Program-made: the position numbers and the translations under genes
Assembly (NCBI GenBank): GCA_017849555.1
Contig: JAFIGU010000088.1
Span: forward strand, 1-64,000
Origin: Sphingomonas sp.
GTDB lineage: Bacteria; Pseudomonadota; Alphaproteobacteria; Sphingomonadales; Sphingomonadaceae
Direction: 5' to 3'
DNA length: 64,000 nt
Shown here: positions 55,876 to 63,841 of the stretch, piece by piece
Layout: each line of letters begins with the position of its first letter
How positions within the stretch are numbered: the stretch's first letter is position 1
Notes under the pieces: model-generated
Told to the model about the DNA's origin: nothing
Database searches by the model: none
Seen by the model: the letters and a program-made list of their open reading frames with translations, nothing else

Positions 55876-57177
55876 ATGTCCCCCTCCCTCAAAGTTTCCA
55901 TTGCCGCCGGCGCGTTCGCCTCAATGTTCGCCTTGGTCGGGCAGGCCAATGCCCAGGCCTTCTATCTGCAGGAGCAATCCGCGCGCGGCGCCGGCCGCGC
56001 CTTTTCGGGCGAGGTCGCCGATACCGGCGCGGCGTCCTTGTGGTGGAACCCGGCGGCGATCGCCGACGCCGAGGGGATCGAGGGGACGTTGAGCGCCTCC
56101 GCGATCCTGCCGCGCGGCCAGGTGGTCGATCGCGGAACGGTGATCGTGCGCCCCGCGCAAGGCCCAGCGCCAGTCGGCGGCGACGCGGTGTCGCGCAACC
56201 CGATCAACAACGGGGTGCTGCCGTCGGGCGCGTTCGTCGCGCCGCTCGCGCGCGGCGTGGTCTTCGGCCTCGCGGTGACCTCGCCGTACAGCTTCACCAC
56301 CGATTACAGCAGCTCGAGCTGGGCGCGCTATTCCGCCGATCGCACCCGGCTGCGCACGGTCGATATCCAGCCGTCGCTGGCGGTCGCGCTGACCGACTGG
56401 CTGCGCGTCGGCGGCGCGGTCAACGTCGAATATACCGACGCCTCGCTCAGCAATAAGTTGCCCAACCTGTCCGCCGCGCTGCCCGACGGCGAGCAGAAGC
56501 TGTCGGGCGACGGCTGGGATGTCGGCTGGACCGCCGGGCTGCAGATGCACAATGATTTCGCGACCGTCGGCATCGCCTATAAGTCAGCGATCAAGCACAA
56601 TCTGAAGGGCGATCTCACTGTCTCGGGGCTGCTCGGGCCGCTGGCGGGATCGAACATGTCGCTCTCGGGCGTCCGCGCGAGCTTCTACACCCCGGCGCAG
56701 ATCATCGTCGGCGGGCGTTTCCGCGCGACCAAGGCGCTGACGCTCAACGCGCAGGCGGTGCGCTATACCTGGAGCAAGTTCGACGCGATCGGGCTCGGCG
56801 CGCCGCTCAACACCGCGATCCCGGAAAATTACCGCGATAGCTGGAGCCTCGCCGGTGGCATCGATTATGCGGTCTCCCCCGCGCTCACGCTGCGCGCCGG
56901 CGTCCAGCGCGCGCTCACCCCGACGCAGGACGGCGAACGCGACGCGCGCGTCCCCGATGCCAATCGCTGGAATTACGGCGTCGGCGCGAGCTATGCGGTC
57001 AACCGTCATTTCACCGTCGATGCGGCGGCGAATTATGTCGATTTCACCGATTCCTCGATCGACCGCATCACCGCGGCCTATGTCGGGACCCCGGCGCAGA
57101 CGCCGATCCTGACCAACGGCGAGCTGCAGAAGGCCCACGCCTTCGTCTTGTCGCTCGGCGCGCGGATGGCACTCTGA
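55876..57177 (+). CDS. fadL: FadL/OmpP1/TodX-family outer-membrane transporter
   Basis: 433 residues. After a signal peptide (AGAFASMFALVGQANAQA) the mature N-terminus AFYLQEQSARGAGRAFSGEV and SLWWNPAAI match the FadL hatch. The 14-strand barrel ends LSLGARMAL. It lets long-chain fatty acids or aromatic compounds cross the outer membrane; the adjacent acyl-CoA ligase favours fatty acids. AAAGGAG six bases before ATG 55876 decides the start. Confidence 0.92.
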   Translation: MSPSLKVSIAAGAFASMFALVGQANAQAFYLQEQSARGAGRAFSGEVADTGAASLWWNPAAIADAEGIEGTLSASAILPRGQVVDRGTVIVRPAQGPAPVGGDAVSRNPINNGVLPSGAFVAPLARGVVFGLAVTSPYSFTTDYSSSSWARYSADRTRLRTVDIQPSLAVALTDWLRVGGAVNVEYTDASLSNKLPNLSAALPDGEQKLSGDGWDVGWTAGLQMHNDFATVGIAYKSAIKHNLKGDLTVSGLLGPLAGSNMSLSGVRASFYTPAQIIVGGRFRATKALTLNAQAVRYTWSKFDAIGLGAPLNTAIPENYRDSWSLAGGIDYAVSPALTLRAGVQRALTPTQDGERDARVPDANRWNYGVGASYAVNRHFTVDAAANYVDFTDSSIDRITAAYVGTPAQTPILTNGELQKAHAFVLSLGARMAL

Positions 57178-57182
57178 CGGCA

Positions 57183-57227
57183 CGGCCGCGCGGCGTGGGC
57201 TGACCGTCAGTCCGCGCCGCGCGGCCG
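57183..57227. terminator. Convergent hairpin between fadL and MFS gene
   Basis: CGGCCGCGCGGCG (57183-57195) and CGCCGCGCGGCCG (57215-57227) are perfect 13-base complements. The right arm lies in the last codons of the MFS gene. It is symmetrical and can fold in both transcripts, but has no T-tract; a Rho-dependent or processed end is possible. Confidence 0.45.
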
Positions 57228-58463
57228 CGTCTCGGGAAGCGCAAGCAACACCGGGAGCACCCCCAGCGCGACCAGCGCGATCATCATCCCCGGTGCGGCG
57301 GGCGCGCCGCTTCGCTGGGTGAGAATCTGCGCCAGCCACGGGGTCAATCCGCCGAACAGCGCGGTCGCACTGGTCGCGCCGAGCGCAAGCCCGCTCAGCC
57401 GGCCCTCGACCGGCACCTGCTCGGCGGTCGCCACCGCGCCGACAGCGCTGACTCCGCCTGCCAGGATCGCGAGCAGCACCGCCCCCGCGATCGCCGGCCC
57501 GGTCTCGGCGCCGGCAAGCAGCCGGAACAGCGGGTAAGGCAGCAAAGCCGACAGCAAGGCGAGCCCGACCAGGACCGGCCGCCGCCCGAACCGATCGGCC
57601 AGCACGCCGACCAGCGGGGTCACCACGATCACCGCAACCCCGGCGATCGTCGCAAGCTGCAACGCCTTGGCCTCGGTCAACCCACCGGTCGACACCAGAT
57701 AGATCGGCACATAGGTGATGCCGACATAATAAGTGATCGATCCCAACGCGGAGATCGCGAAACCGCGCAGCACGCCGGGGCGGTGTCGGGCGAGCGCATG
57801 GCCGAGCGGGTGGCGCACCAGCGTCCCGGCGGCGCGCTGGATTTCGAACTCGGGGGATTCGCGCATCGCCGCCCGCGCGACAAGGATCGCGCCGGCGAGG
57901 GCTGCGCCGATCAGGAACGGCACGCGCCATCCCCAGGCGTCGAGCGCCGGGGTCGGCAGCAAATTCACCGTCAGCGCCGCCACCCCCGCCGCGAGCAATC
58001 CGCCGATCTCGCTCGTCGCTGCCGCAAGCGAGGTGACGAGCCCGCGCCGGTGCGGCAGCGCTCCCTCGAGCAGATAGGCGACCACCCCGGTATATTCGCC
58101 GCCGACCGCGAACCCCATCACGCAACGCAGCAGCAGCAACAACATCCCCGCGGCAGGGCCGATCTGCGCCACCGTCGGCAAGAGCGCGGTGAGCCCCATC
58201 GCCACGGTCATCAGCGTCATCGAGGCGAGCAGCGTCGCGCGGCGGCCGTGACGGTCGCCGAAATGCCCGAAGACGATCGCGCCGATCGGGCGCAACAGAT
58301 AAGCGACCGCAAACCCCGCCAATGTCGTCAGCACCGCATTCTCGCCGACGAAGAACAACCGTGAGAGGACGGTCGTGAGATAGAGGAAGAGGGTGAAGTC
58401 GTACCATTCGACGACGGTCGAAATGGTCGCCAGGGCGAGGGATCGGCGGTCGAGCGGCTGCAA
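57207..58463 (-). CDS. MFS transporter, metabolite:H+ symporter (MHS) type
   Basis: 418 residues, twelve helices. It has the MHS opening ISTVVEWYDFTLFLYL, the loop GHFGDRHGRRATLLASM and GYTG-type helix VGGEYTGVVAYLLEGA. Such carriers move small carboxylates or betaines with protons. The substrate is not obvious. It stands alone between fadL and the integrase relic. Confidence 0.9.
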   Translation of the reverse strand: MQPLDRRSLALATISTVVEWYDFTLFLYLTTVLSRLFFVGENAVLTTLAGFAVAYLLRPIGAIVFGHFGDRHGRRATLLASMTLMTVAMGLTALLPTVAQIGPAAGMLLLLLRCVMGFAVGGEYTGVVAYLLEGALPHRRGLVTSLAAATSEIGGLLAAGVAALTVNLLPTPALDAWGWRVPFLIGAALAGAILVARAAMRESPEFEIQRAAGTLVRHPLGHALARHRPGVLRGFAISALGSITYYVGITYVPIYLVSTGGLTEAKALQLATIAGVAVIVVTPLVGVLADRFGRRPVLVGLALLSALLPYPLFRLLAGAETGPAIAGAVLLAILAGGVSAVGAVATAEQVPVEGRLSGLALGATSATALFGGLTPWLAQILTQRSGAPAAPGMMIALVALGVLPVLLALPETRPRGAD

Positions 58464-58532
58464 GATCAGGAGCTTAGGGGCCGGAACTGGTTACGGCAAC
58501 CCGTCTTCCATCCCTTTGAAAACACGCAATAA

Positions 58533-59308
58533 TCTGCTACAAGGGCCGCCGAGATCGCCAAAAGTGCGATTCCAACTTTTGGGGAGTCTGCGAACGCTTA
58601 TATCGAGAGCCACAGAGACGGGTGGCGAGCCATCAAGCATCATAAGCATTGGTGGGCGTCGGTCGAAAACCACGCGACCAATCTGCTGGACATGCCCATC
58701 GATGCGATCACAACCGATGACGTGCTGGCCGCGGTGCAGCCGATCTGGCTGACCATATCGCCGACCGCCGGGATTTTGCGCGGGCGCATCGAAAACCATC
58801 CTCGATGCGGCCTGGGCGACAAAGCTCATCGTCGGCCCGTGGGAGAGCCCGGCCCGATGGCGAGGCGACTTCCTCCACCTGCTGCCAAGGCAGAAGCGTA
58901 AATATGCGGTCAGGCATCATCCTGCCGTCCCCTACCAGGATCTGCCGAAGTTCTATGAGCGTCTGGCGGCACGCTCCGCTATCTCGGCGCGGGCGCTGCA
59001 GATGATCATCCTATGCGCGACCAGGACGGCGGAGACGCGGCTTGCCACCTGGCGTAAGTTCAACCTCATCGATCGGGTCTGGACGATCCCGGGCAATCGC
59101 ATCAAATCTGGCCGGGGAACATCGCATTCCCCTTACCGATAGCTGCATGGAAATCCTCCGGGAACAGGCAGCCATGACGAAGCCCCGGCCCGATGGTTAT
59201 GTGTTTCCGTGGTGTACGCCGGGGAAGCCATTCCATCAGATGCTGCGTTTGCTCGGTGAGAGCGTCCGCATGTCGGAATCGTCGGCAGAAAAGGCCCCTG
59301 GTCAATGA
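58533..59308 (+). pseudogene. Decayed P4-type tyrosine integrase
   Basis: Three open pieces join into one protein related to prophage P4-type integrases. Piece 1 contains TFGESANAYIESHRDGWRAI and DDVLAAVQPIWLTISPTAGI. After an extra base near 58797 piece 2 reads ILDAAWATKLIVGPWESPARW through ARALQMIILCATRTAETRL and GNRIKSG. After a second extra base near 59114 piece 3 continues EHRIPLTDSCMEILREQ to a stop at 59308. The N-terminal DUF4102 domain is missing (in-frame stop before 58533). One catalytic arginine (ATRTAE) remains, but the HxxR and tyrosine sites are gone. A non-functional mobile-element scar. The 125 bases after it hold nothing I recognise. Confidence 0.87.
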
Positions 59309-59433
59309 TCGCTTCCCACCCACCTCATGCCCTTTCGTTGGCAGGGAGTCTGCCGCTGGCACCGGACGGACCGATGCGCCCCAATTCCTGCCGTTGAGCG
59401 GCCAGCAGCGCCTTTCCAAGACCGGCCCCTGTC

Positions 59434-60183
59434 TTATGTCGCAATCCCGACGACCAGACCATCGGCAAGCCATTGGCCCAGCATCCCGCCAGCGCGCGCG
59501 ATCCCAATCTCCTGGCCAAACGCCTCGACCATCAGGTCGCACAATTTCGCGAAGGACATGCCGGCGCGCACCGAGAGCAGCGCCTGATGCTCATATTGAT
59601 CGATGGCGCGAAATTGCGCGACATCGCCATGTCGCCAGACGAGGATAGCACCGGGCTCGGGCAAGAACTCGACCGCGGGCGGCACCTCGCCGGTCGCGAG
59701 CGCCGACCAGATCGCGGGAGCGTTCGTCGTCAGGCTGCCGAGATCGAGCGTCGGCGTGATCCGCAGCGTGGCACGGTCCCAATCGACGTCACCGAGTTCG
59801 CCGGCTGAAACCGCGTCGGCATCCGCCGCGACGAATGCCTCCCCGAGCGCCATTTCGAGCCAGCCAAGCTCGGCTACCTCGGGGTCGGCGAGATAAAGGA
59901 TTTCCAGCGTCGCGGGAAAATCGCGCGCATAAGCGTCGAGGGTCCAACTGCTTGGCGCCAGGCGATCGACATGCGCGACCACCGCCCGATGAAAAGCCTC
60001 GCCGCCGATCCAGTCGCGCGTGTGCTCGAAGCTCTCTTCCAGGCAAGCCGCGAGCTGTGCCCGATAATTGTTCTGATAGACGCGCAGGCCCGGCGCGGCC
60101 GCTTCGCCGAAACGCGCAGCGGCGACTGCGTCCTCTGAGGTCAGCCACGCGCGCATATCGCGCTGAAGCTCGATCAGGCTCAT
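59434..60183 (-). CDS. bufC: HvfC/BufC (DUF2063) partner of the MNIO enzyme
   Basis: 249 residues. The N-terminal DUF2063 domain runs through MRAWLTSEDAVAAARFGEAA, GLRVYQNNYRAQLAACLEES and FEHTRDWIGGEAFHRAVVAH; the C-terminal half is more variable. BufC-type proteins bind the precursor leader and help the DUF692 enzyme modify it. Its start overlaps the bufB stop by four bases, so it is translated with it. Confidence 0.9.
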   Translation of the reverse strand: MSLIELQRDMRAWLTSEDAVAAARFGEAAAPGLRVYQNNYRAQLAACLEESFEHTRDWIGGEAFHRAVVAHVDRLAPSSWTLDAYARDFPATLEILYLADPEVAELGWLEMALGEAFVAADADAVSAGELGDVDWDRATLRITPTLDLGSLTTNAPAIWSALATGEVPPAVEFLPEPGAILVWRHGDVAQFRAIDQYEHQALLSVRAGMSFAKLCDLMVEAFGQEIGIARAGGMLGQWLADGLVVGIAT

Positions 60184-61013
60184 GCCGCTTCTCGCAGCGC
60201 GCCACGCGCGATCGTCCGCGCGGTGCCGAGTTCGGCGAGCAACTCGGCGAGCGGAGGAATATCGTCGTCGCGTTCGATCATCACCGCGACCGGCCCGAGC
60301 TTCGGCATGACGTAAGCATAGAGGTTCCAGACCGAAGCGGGCACCGGCCGATCATGCGTATCGATCAGCATCTCGGCTCCCCGGCTGTGCCCGGCAAGGT
60401 GGATCTGCCGCACGCGATCATGCGGCACGCCATCGAGATAGGCGATCGGATCGAAGCCGTGGTTGGTCGCGCTGACGAACACATTGTTGACGTCAAGCAG
60501 CAGTCCGCAGCCCGTGCGGGCACACATGGCATCGAGAAACTGCCATTCGGTCATGTCGGCGGAGGCGAAATCGATATAGGTTGACGGGTTCTCGATCAGC
60601 ATTTCGCGGCCCAGCGCGTCCTGCGCCCGCGCAATGTTCGCGCAGACGAGGTCGAGCGCTTCCTCCGTATAGGGGAGAGGCAGCAGATCGTGCGAGTTGA
60701 AGCCTTCGATCCGCGACCAGCTCAGATGATCGGAGACGAACAGCGGGTCGATCTCGTCGACCAGCGCGCGCAGGCGCGCGAGATAGGCGCCATCGACGCC
60801 GTCGGCCGATCCGACCGACATCGACACGCCATGCAAGGCGACCGGATAGCGCGCCCTGACATCGCGCAGGATGTGGCGCGGCCGGCCACCGTCAACCATG
60901 AAATTCTCCGAGATTACCTCGACGAAATCGACCGCGATGGGGGTGTCCAGAAACTCGGCATAATGCGGCTTGCGTAGCCCGAGCCCGAAGCCGGAAAAGG
61001 GAGCAATGGTCAT
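60180..61013 (-). CDS. bufB: BufB/HvfB multinuclear nonheme iron enzyme (DUF692, MNIO)
   Basis: 277 residues, TIM-barrel MNIO enzyme. Metal-ligand motifs are HGVSMSVGS, SDHLSW, IENPSTYI, LLLDVNNVFVSATNHG, IHLAGHS and DTHDRPV. MNIO enzymes of this branch oxidise cysteines of bufferin precursors to 5-thiooxazole groups that bind copper. The start MTIAPF at 61013 is supported by AGGAG seven bases upstream. It follows the bufA2 gene by 57 bases and overlaps bufC; the substrates would be the two precursors in this region. Confidence 0.93.
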   Translation of the reverse strand: MTIAPFSGFGLGLRKPHYAEFLDTPIAVDFVEVISENFMVDGGRPRHILRDVRARYPVALHGVSMSVGSADGVDGAYLARLRALVDEIDPLFVSDHLSWSRIEGFNSHDLLPLPYTEEALDLVCANIARAQDALGREMLIENPSTYIDFASADMTEWQFLDAMCARTGCGLLLDVNNVFVSATNHGFDPIAYLDGVPHDRVRQIHLAGHSRGAEMLIDTHDRPVPASVWNLYAYVMPKLGPVAVMIERDDDIPPLAELLAELGTARTIARGALREAA

Positions 61014-61070
61014 TGCTTCGCTCCTGCAGGGGAGCCGGCCCGACACGAGCGCGCCGGGCCGGTAGGAGGA

Positions 61071-61334
61071 TCAGTTCGGCGCGGTCTCGCTGCCGCCCGC
61101 CGCCGCACAGGCCTTGGCGGTCAGTTCCTTGAAGCCCTGGCCCTTGCACGAATTCTGGCCCTTGCAGTCGTTCTTCGCGGTCTTGCAGTCCGACTGGCCC
61201 TTGCAGGTATTGACGCCGTAGCAATGGACCTTTGCCGCCGCCCCTTTGGCGATCGCGGCGGTCGGCGCGGCAGCGGAAATGGCGACGACTGCGGCGGCGG
61301 CGGCGATGCTGGCGGTAGTGCGGATAACGGTCAT
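61071..61334 (-). CDS. bufA2: BufA2-type bufferin precursor peptide
   Basis: 87 residues. A signal peptide-like leader ([19 protein letters not shown]) is followed by a core with six cysteines: HCYG, NTCKG, SDCKT, NDCKG, NSCKG and [17 protein letters not shown] is the BufA2 hallmark. After modification by BufB and export it should bind copper in the periplasm. Its own promoter is the SigF-type element at 61378-61403; bufB and bufC follow. Start chosen at the ATG, with GGAG upstream. Confidence 0.92.
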   Translation of the reverse strand: MTVIRTTASIAAAAAVVAISAAAPTAAIAKGAAAKVHCYGVNTCKGQSDCKTAKNDCKGQNSCKGQGFKELTAKACAAAGGSETAPN

Positions 61335-61377
61335 AAATAGCTCCGTGAGAAGGGTTCTGCCTGGTTGGCCACCCTAG

Positions 61378-61403
61378 TTCGCTGCCGTCGCCCGCCCGGT
61401 TAC
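61378..61403 (-). promoter_or_regulatory. SigF-type promoter of bufA2
   Basis: On the minus strand GTAACC (61403-61398) and CGAA (61381-61378) are separated by exactly 16 bases. It is identical in form to two more elements near the sigma gene and bufA1. It leaves a leader of about 40 bases before the bufA2 ATG. Confidence 0.85.
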
Positions 61404-61438
61404 ATCGCTCGAGAAAAAAGCGCGTACGCCACGAAAAA

Positions 61439-62080
61439 TTACCAGCGCAGCAGCCGGGGTCCGAGCAAGGCCCCGAGCGAAGCGGCGAGCAGGATGCCGA
61501 GCGAATACCAGGTCAGCACGAAGATCGCCGAGACCTCCGGGCAATGCACGCAATACACCGTGGCGGCAAAGGCGCCGGCCGAGAGGCCCGCTGCAGCACC
61601 GGCGGCGCGCAGCCTTGTCGGCGCCAATCGTCGGAACGACCAGAGCAGGCCGATGAAGATCGGCATGGCGAGGCCGAGCACGATCCACGGGCAGACCATC
61701 CAGCTATGCCCGAGCCACATGGCGAGCCACTTAGCAGGGGGCGTTCGAACCAGCTCGATGACGCCGGCACCGGCAAGGAGCGTAACCGGAACGGCAAGCA
61801 GCCAGACCCAGCGCACGCTGCCGCTGTCGGGCCGTGCAAGTTGCGCGGTTACGGCCAGCGCCACGGCCGACAGCGAGATCGTGTAGGTCCATTTTATCCA
61901 GAAGGCGAAGCCGCGCATCGCGACATGAAGGTCGGGCCGGATGCCGAGCATCGATACGACCGCTGCGCTTGCGACCAATGCACCCAGCAACAGGCCGATT
62001 GCGAGCCGCCAGCCGACGGCATGACGACGCACTTTCGGCACGTCGGCGGAGAGTTTGGTGATCAGGTCCTCGGTGTTCAT
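61439..62080 (-). CDS. nrsF: NrsF-type anti-sigma factor (DUF1109)
   Basis: 213 residues with about six membrane helices. A short cytoplasmic N-terminus (TEDLITKLSADVPKVRRHA) would hold the sigma factor. HSWMVCPWIVLG and VYCVHCPEVSAIFVL carry conserved periplasmic-side cysteines, which in Caulobacter NrsF are needed to sense chromate, cadmium or similar stress. The start overlaps the sigma gene stop by three bases. Confidence 0.93.
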   Translation of the reverse strand: MNTEDLITKLSADVPKVRRHAVGWRLAIGLLLGALVASAAVVSMLGIRPDLHVAMRGFAFWIKWTYTISLSAVALAVTAQLARPDSGSVRWVWLLAVPVTLLAGAGVIELVRTPPAKWLAMWLGHSWMVCPWIVLGLAMPIFIGLLWSFRRLAPTRLRAAGAAAGLSAGAFAATVYCVHCPEVSAIFVLTWYSLGILLAASLGALLGPRLLRW

Positions 62081-62616
62081 CGACCGCCTCCCTGAAAGCG
62101 CGCCATCAAGGTCTTGAGGCCGCGATGGACCGAGATCTTCACATCGGATTCGCCAATCCCGTCAGCGGTGGCGGCTTCGGCGACGCTCATTCCCTCGATC
62201 CGCGTCGCGCGGATCATCCGCGCCTGTTTGACCGGCAGGGTCTCGAGCAGATCATCAACATCGAGCCGGGCGCCGGATGCGTCCTCGAACCCTTCGACGA
62301 TCAGGATTTCCTCCAGTCCCTCGATCGGCTGGAGGCGGCGATTACGGCGGAGATGGTCGATCATCTTGTAACGTGCGACCGCAAACAGCCAGGCGGTGAA
62401 TAGCCGATCGCGGTCATAGCTCGCCCGGCGGGTATGCACGGCGATGAGCGTTTCCTGCACCAGATCTTCGATGTCGTCCTCCGAACCGTTCGCCCGGCGT
62501 CGATAAAAGCCGCGCAGCAAGGGGACCAGGTGGCGCAACAGCGCTGCATGGTCGGCAGCATTGCCGTCGAGGCCACTGATCATCAGTTGGCGCAACTCGT
62601 CCTCGTTCGCCTTCAT
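62077..62616 (-). CDS. sigF: ECF sigma factor (SigF type)
   Basis: 179 residues. Region 2: SEDDIEDLVQETLIAVHTRR with LFTAWLFAVARYKMIDHLRR; region 4: LPVKQARMIRATRIEGMSVA with SDVKISVHRGLKTL. Belongs to the group paired with NrsF-type membrane anti-sigmas. Its own upstream region carries the SigF-type promoter, which indicates autoregulation. Overlaps nrsF, so the pair is produced together. Confidence 0.93.
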   Translation of the reverse strand: MKANEDELRQLMISGLDGNAADHAALLRHLVPLLRGFYRRRANGSEDDIEDLVQETLIAVHTRRASYDRDRLFTAWLFAVARYKMIDHLRRNRRLQPIEGLEEILIVEGFEDASGARLDVDDLLETLPVKQARMIRATRIEGMSVAEAATADGIGESDVKISVHRGLKTLMARFQGGGR

Positions 62617-62636
62617 TCGCGCTCCTCACGGGAGAG

Positions 62637-62662
62637 TTCGGCGTAGCCGGCCGAAAGGTTAC
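62637..62662 (-). promoter_or_regulatory. SigF-type promoter of sigF
   Basis: On the minus strand GTAACC (62662-62657) and CGAA (62640-62637) are separated by exactly 16 bases. It lies 21 bases upstream of the sigma gene ATG, so the leader is very short. Confidence 0.85.
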
Positions 62663-62694
62663 AGCCGGTGACGAAATTTATTTGAGGTCGATGT

Positions 62695-62720
62695 GTAACC
62701 GTTGCTCGGCGCCGGCCGAA
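62695..62720 (+). promoter_or_regulatory. SigF-type promoter of bufA1
   Basis: GTAACC (62695-62700) and CGAA (62717-62720) are separated by exactly 16 bases. The element is divergent from the sigF promoter, 32 bases away, and stands about 110 bases before the bufA1 ATG. Confidence 0.85.
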
Positions 62721-62829
62721 TTGCCGTCGTGATCCGGTGCAACCGCCTCCTACCCGGGTCACCGCGCGGCCCTGGCATCCCACGGATCCGGGCCGCGCGC
62801 CAGAGGCCCAGACACGAAGGACCACTCCG

Positions 62830-63114
62830 ATGCACAAGACTCACGCGACGATCGCGGCCACCCTCGCGATGGCGGTTGCCGGCACCGCGCTTGCCGCTGC
62901 GGCTTCCGCCTCCGCGCAGACCAAGCCCGCCATGGAAAAATGCTACGGCGTCGCCAAAGCGGGCAAGAACGACTGCAAGGCGGGCGCGGGGACGAGCTGC
63001 GCCGGCACCTCGAAGGTCGACTATCAGGGCAATGCCTGGAAGCTGGTCAAGGCCGGCACCTGCACCACGATCAAGACCCCCAAAGGCCCCGGCTCGCTGA
63101 GCCCCAAGGCCTGA
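62830..63114 (+). CDS. bufA1: BufA1-type bufferin precursor (DUF2282)
   Basis: 94 residues. Signal peptide ([20 protein letters not shown]), then the DUF2282 core [38 protein letters not shown] and KAGTCTTI with four cysteines. BufA1 peptides are modified at cysteines by BufB and bind copper. No bufB or bufC follows in this operon, so the enzyme pair of the bufA2 operon must serve both precursors. AAGGA nine bases before the ATG supports the start. Confidence 0.94.
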   Translation: MHKTHATIAATLAMAVAGTALAAAASASAQTKPAMEKCYGVAKAGKNDCKAGAGTSCAGTSKVDYQGNAWKLVKAGTCTTIKTPKGPGSLSPKA

Positions 63115-63171
63115 CAATCGCGCGCAGCCGGGGCTGTCAAGGCGCCGGCTGGCCGTTCACGGAGACTTCCG

Positions 63172-63642
63172 ATGGAACAGCTCATCGCCCTTTACGACCG
63201 CGTGATCAGCCGCGCGTCGGCGTTGGTGCCCGATGCCCTTCTATTGCTCGTTGCGCGGCTCGGCATCGCGGGCGTTTTCTTCATGTCGGGTCGCACCAAG
63301 GTCGACGGTATCATCCATATCACCGACAGCACCTACGAGCTGTTCCGCACCGAATATGCGCTGCCGCTGGTGCCGCCGACCATTGCGGCAGTCGCCGCGA
63401 CCTGGTCCGAACATGTCTTTTCGATCCTGCTCGTACTCGGCGTCGCCACTCGCCTTTCGGCGCTGGCGCTGTTCATGATGACGCTGACGATCGAGATCTT
63501 CGTCTATCCCGATGCATGGCCGACTCATCTCAGCTGGGCCGCAGTCCTCCTGCCATTAATCTTCCGGGGTGGCGGCGCCTGGTCATTGGATCGGGGTATC
63601 GCCCGGCTGCTGCATCCAGCGGTACGATTCGCTCACGCCTGA
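63172..63642 (+). CDS. bufD: DoxX-family membrane protein (BufD-like)
   Basis: 156 residues with four membrane helices, for example [20 protein letters not shown] and [20 protein letters not shown]. DoxX proteins often close bufferin and related MNIO operons; their task is unknown. It follows bufA1 by 57 bases on the same strand and is read from the same promoter. Confidence 0.9.
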   Translation: MEQLIALYDRVISRASALVPDALLLLVARLGIAGVFFMSGRTKVDGIIHITDSTYELFRTEYALPLVPPTIAAVAATWSEHVFSILLVLGVATRLSALALFMMTLTIEIFVYPDAWPTHLSWAAVLLPLIFRGGGAWSLDRGIARLLHPAVRFAHA

Positions 63643-63691
63643 AACTGCGGTCGGAGCCGCGGGCCGCTTCGATCGGGTTTCCGCTGGCATC

Positions 63692-63841
63692 CTATCTTGC
63701 GACTTGTCTCGTGACGCAGAGCTGGCTTTCGTGCGCCTTCGAACGATTGGGTACGATCTCGACGTCGGTGCGGATCGAGAGCGTCCGGATCTGGCCCTTG
63801 AAGTCGCCGTTGTTGCGGGTGACATAACCGATGACAGGCAT
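63692..63841 (-). pseudogene. Truncated DUF736 protein gene
   Basis: 49 residues, MPVIGYVTRNNGDFKGQIRT followed by LSIRTDVEIVPN. This matches the N-terminal half of DUF736 proteins (normally about 100 residues), which occur on integrative and conjugative elements of alphaproteobacteria. The rest is missing; the reading frame ends after SQLCVTRQVAR, unlike the usual APDYR continuation. AGGAG seven bases before the ATG shows an intact start. A decayed or clipped copy. Confidence 0.68.

Noticed and set aside
58533..59308. Active phage integrase
   Set aside because: Frame is broken twice, the N-terminal domain is missing and the tyrosine and HxxR residues are absent.
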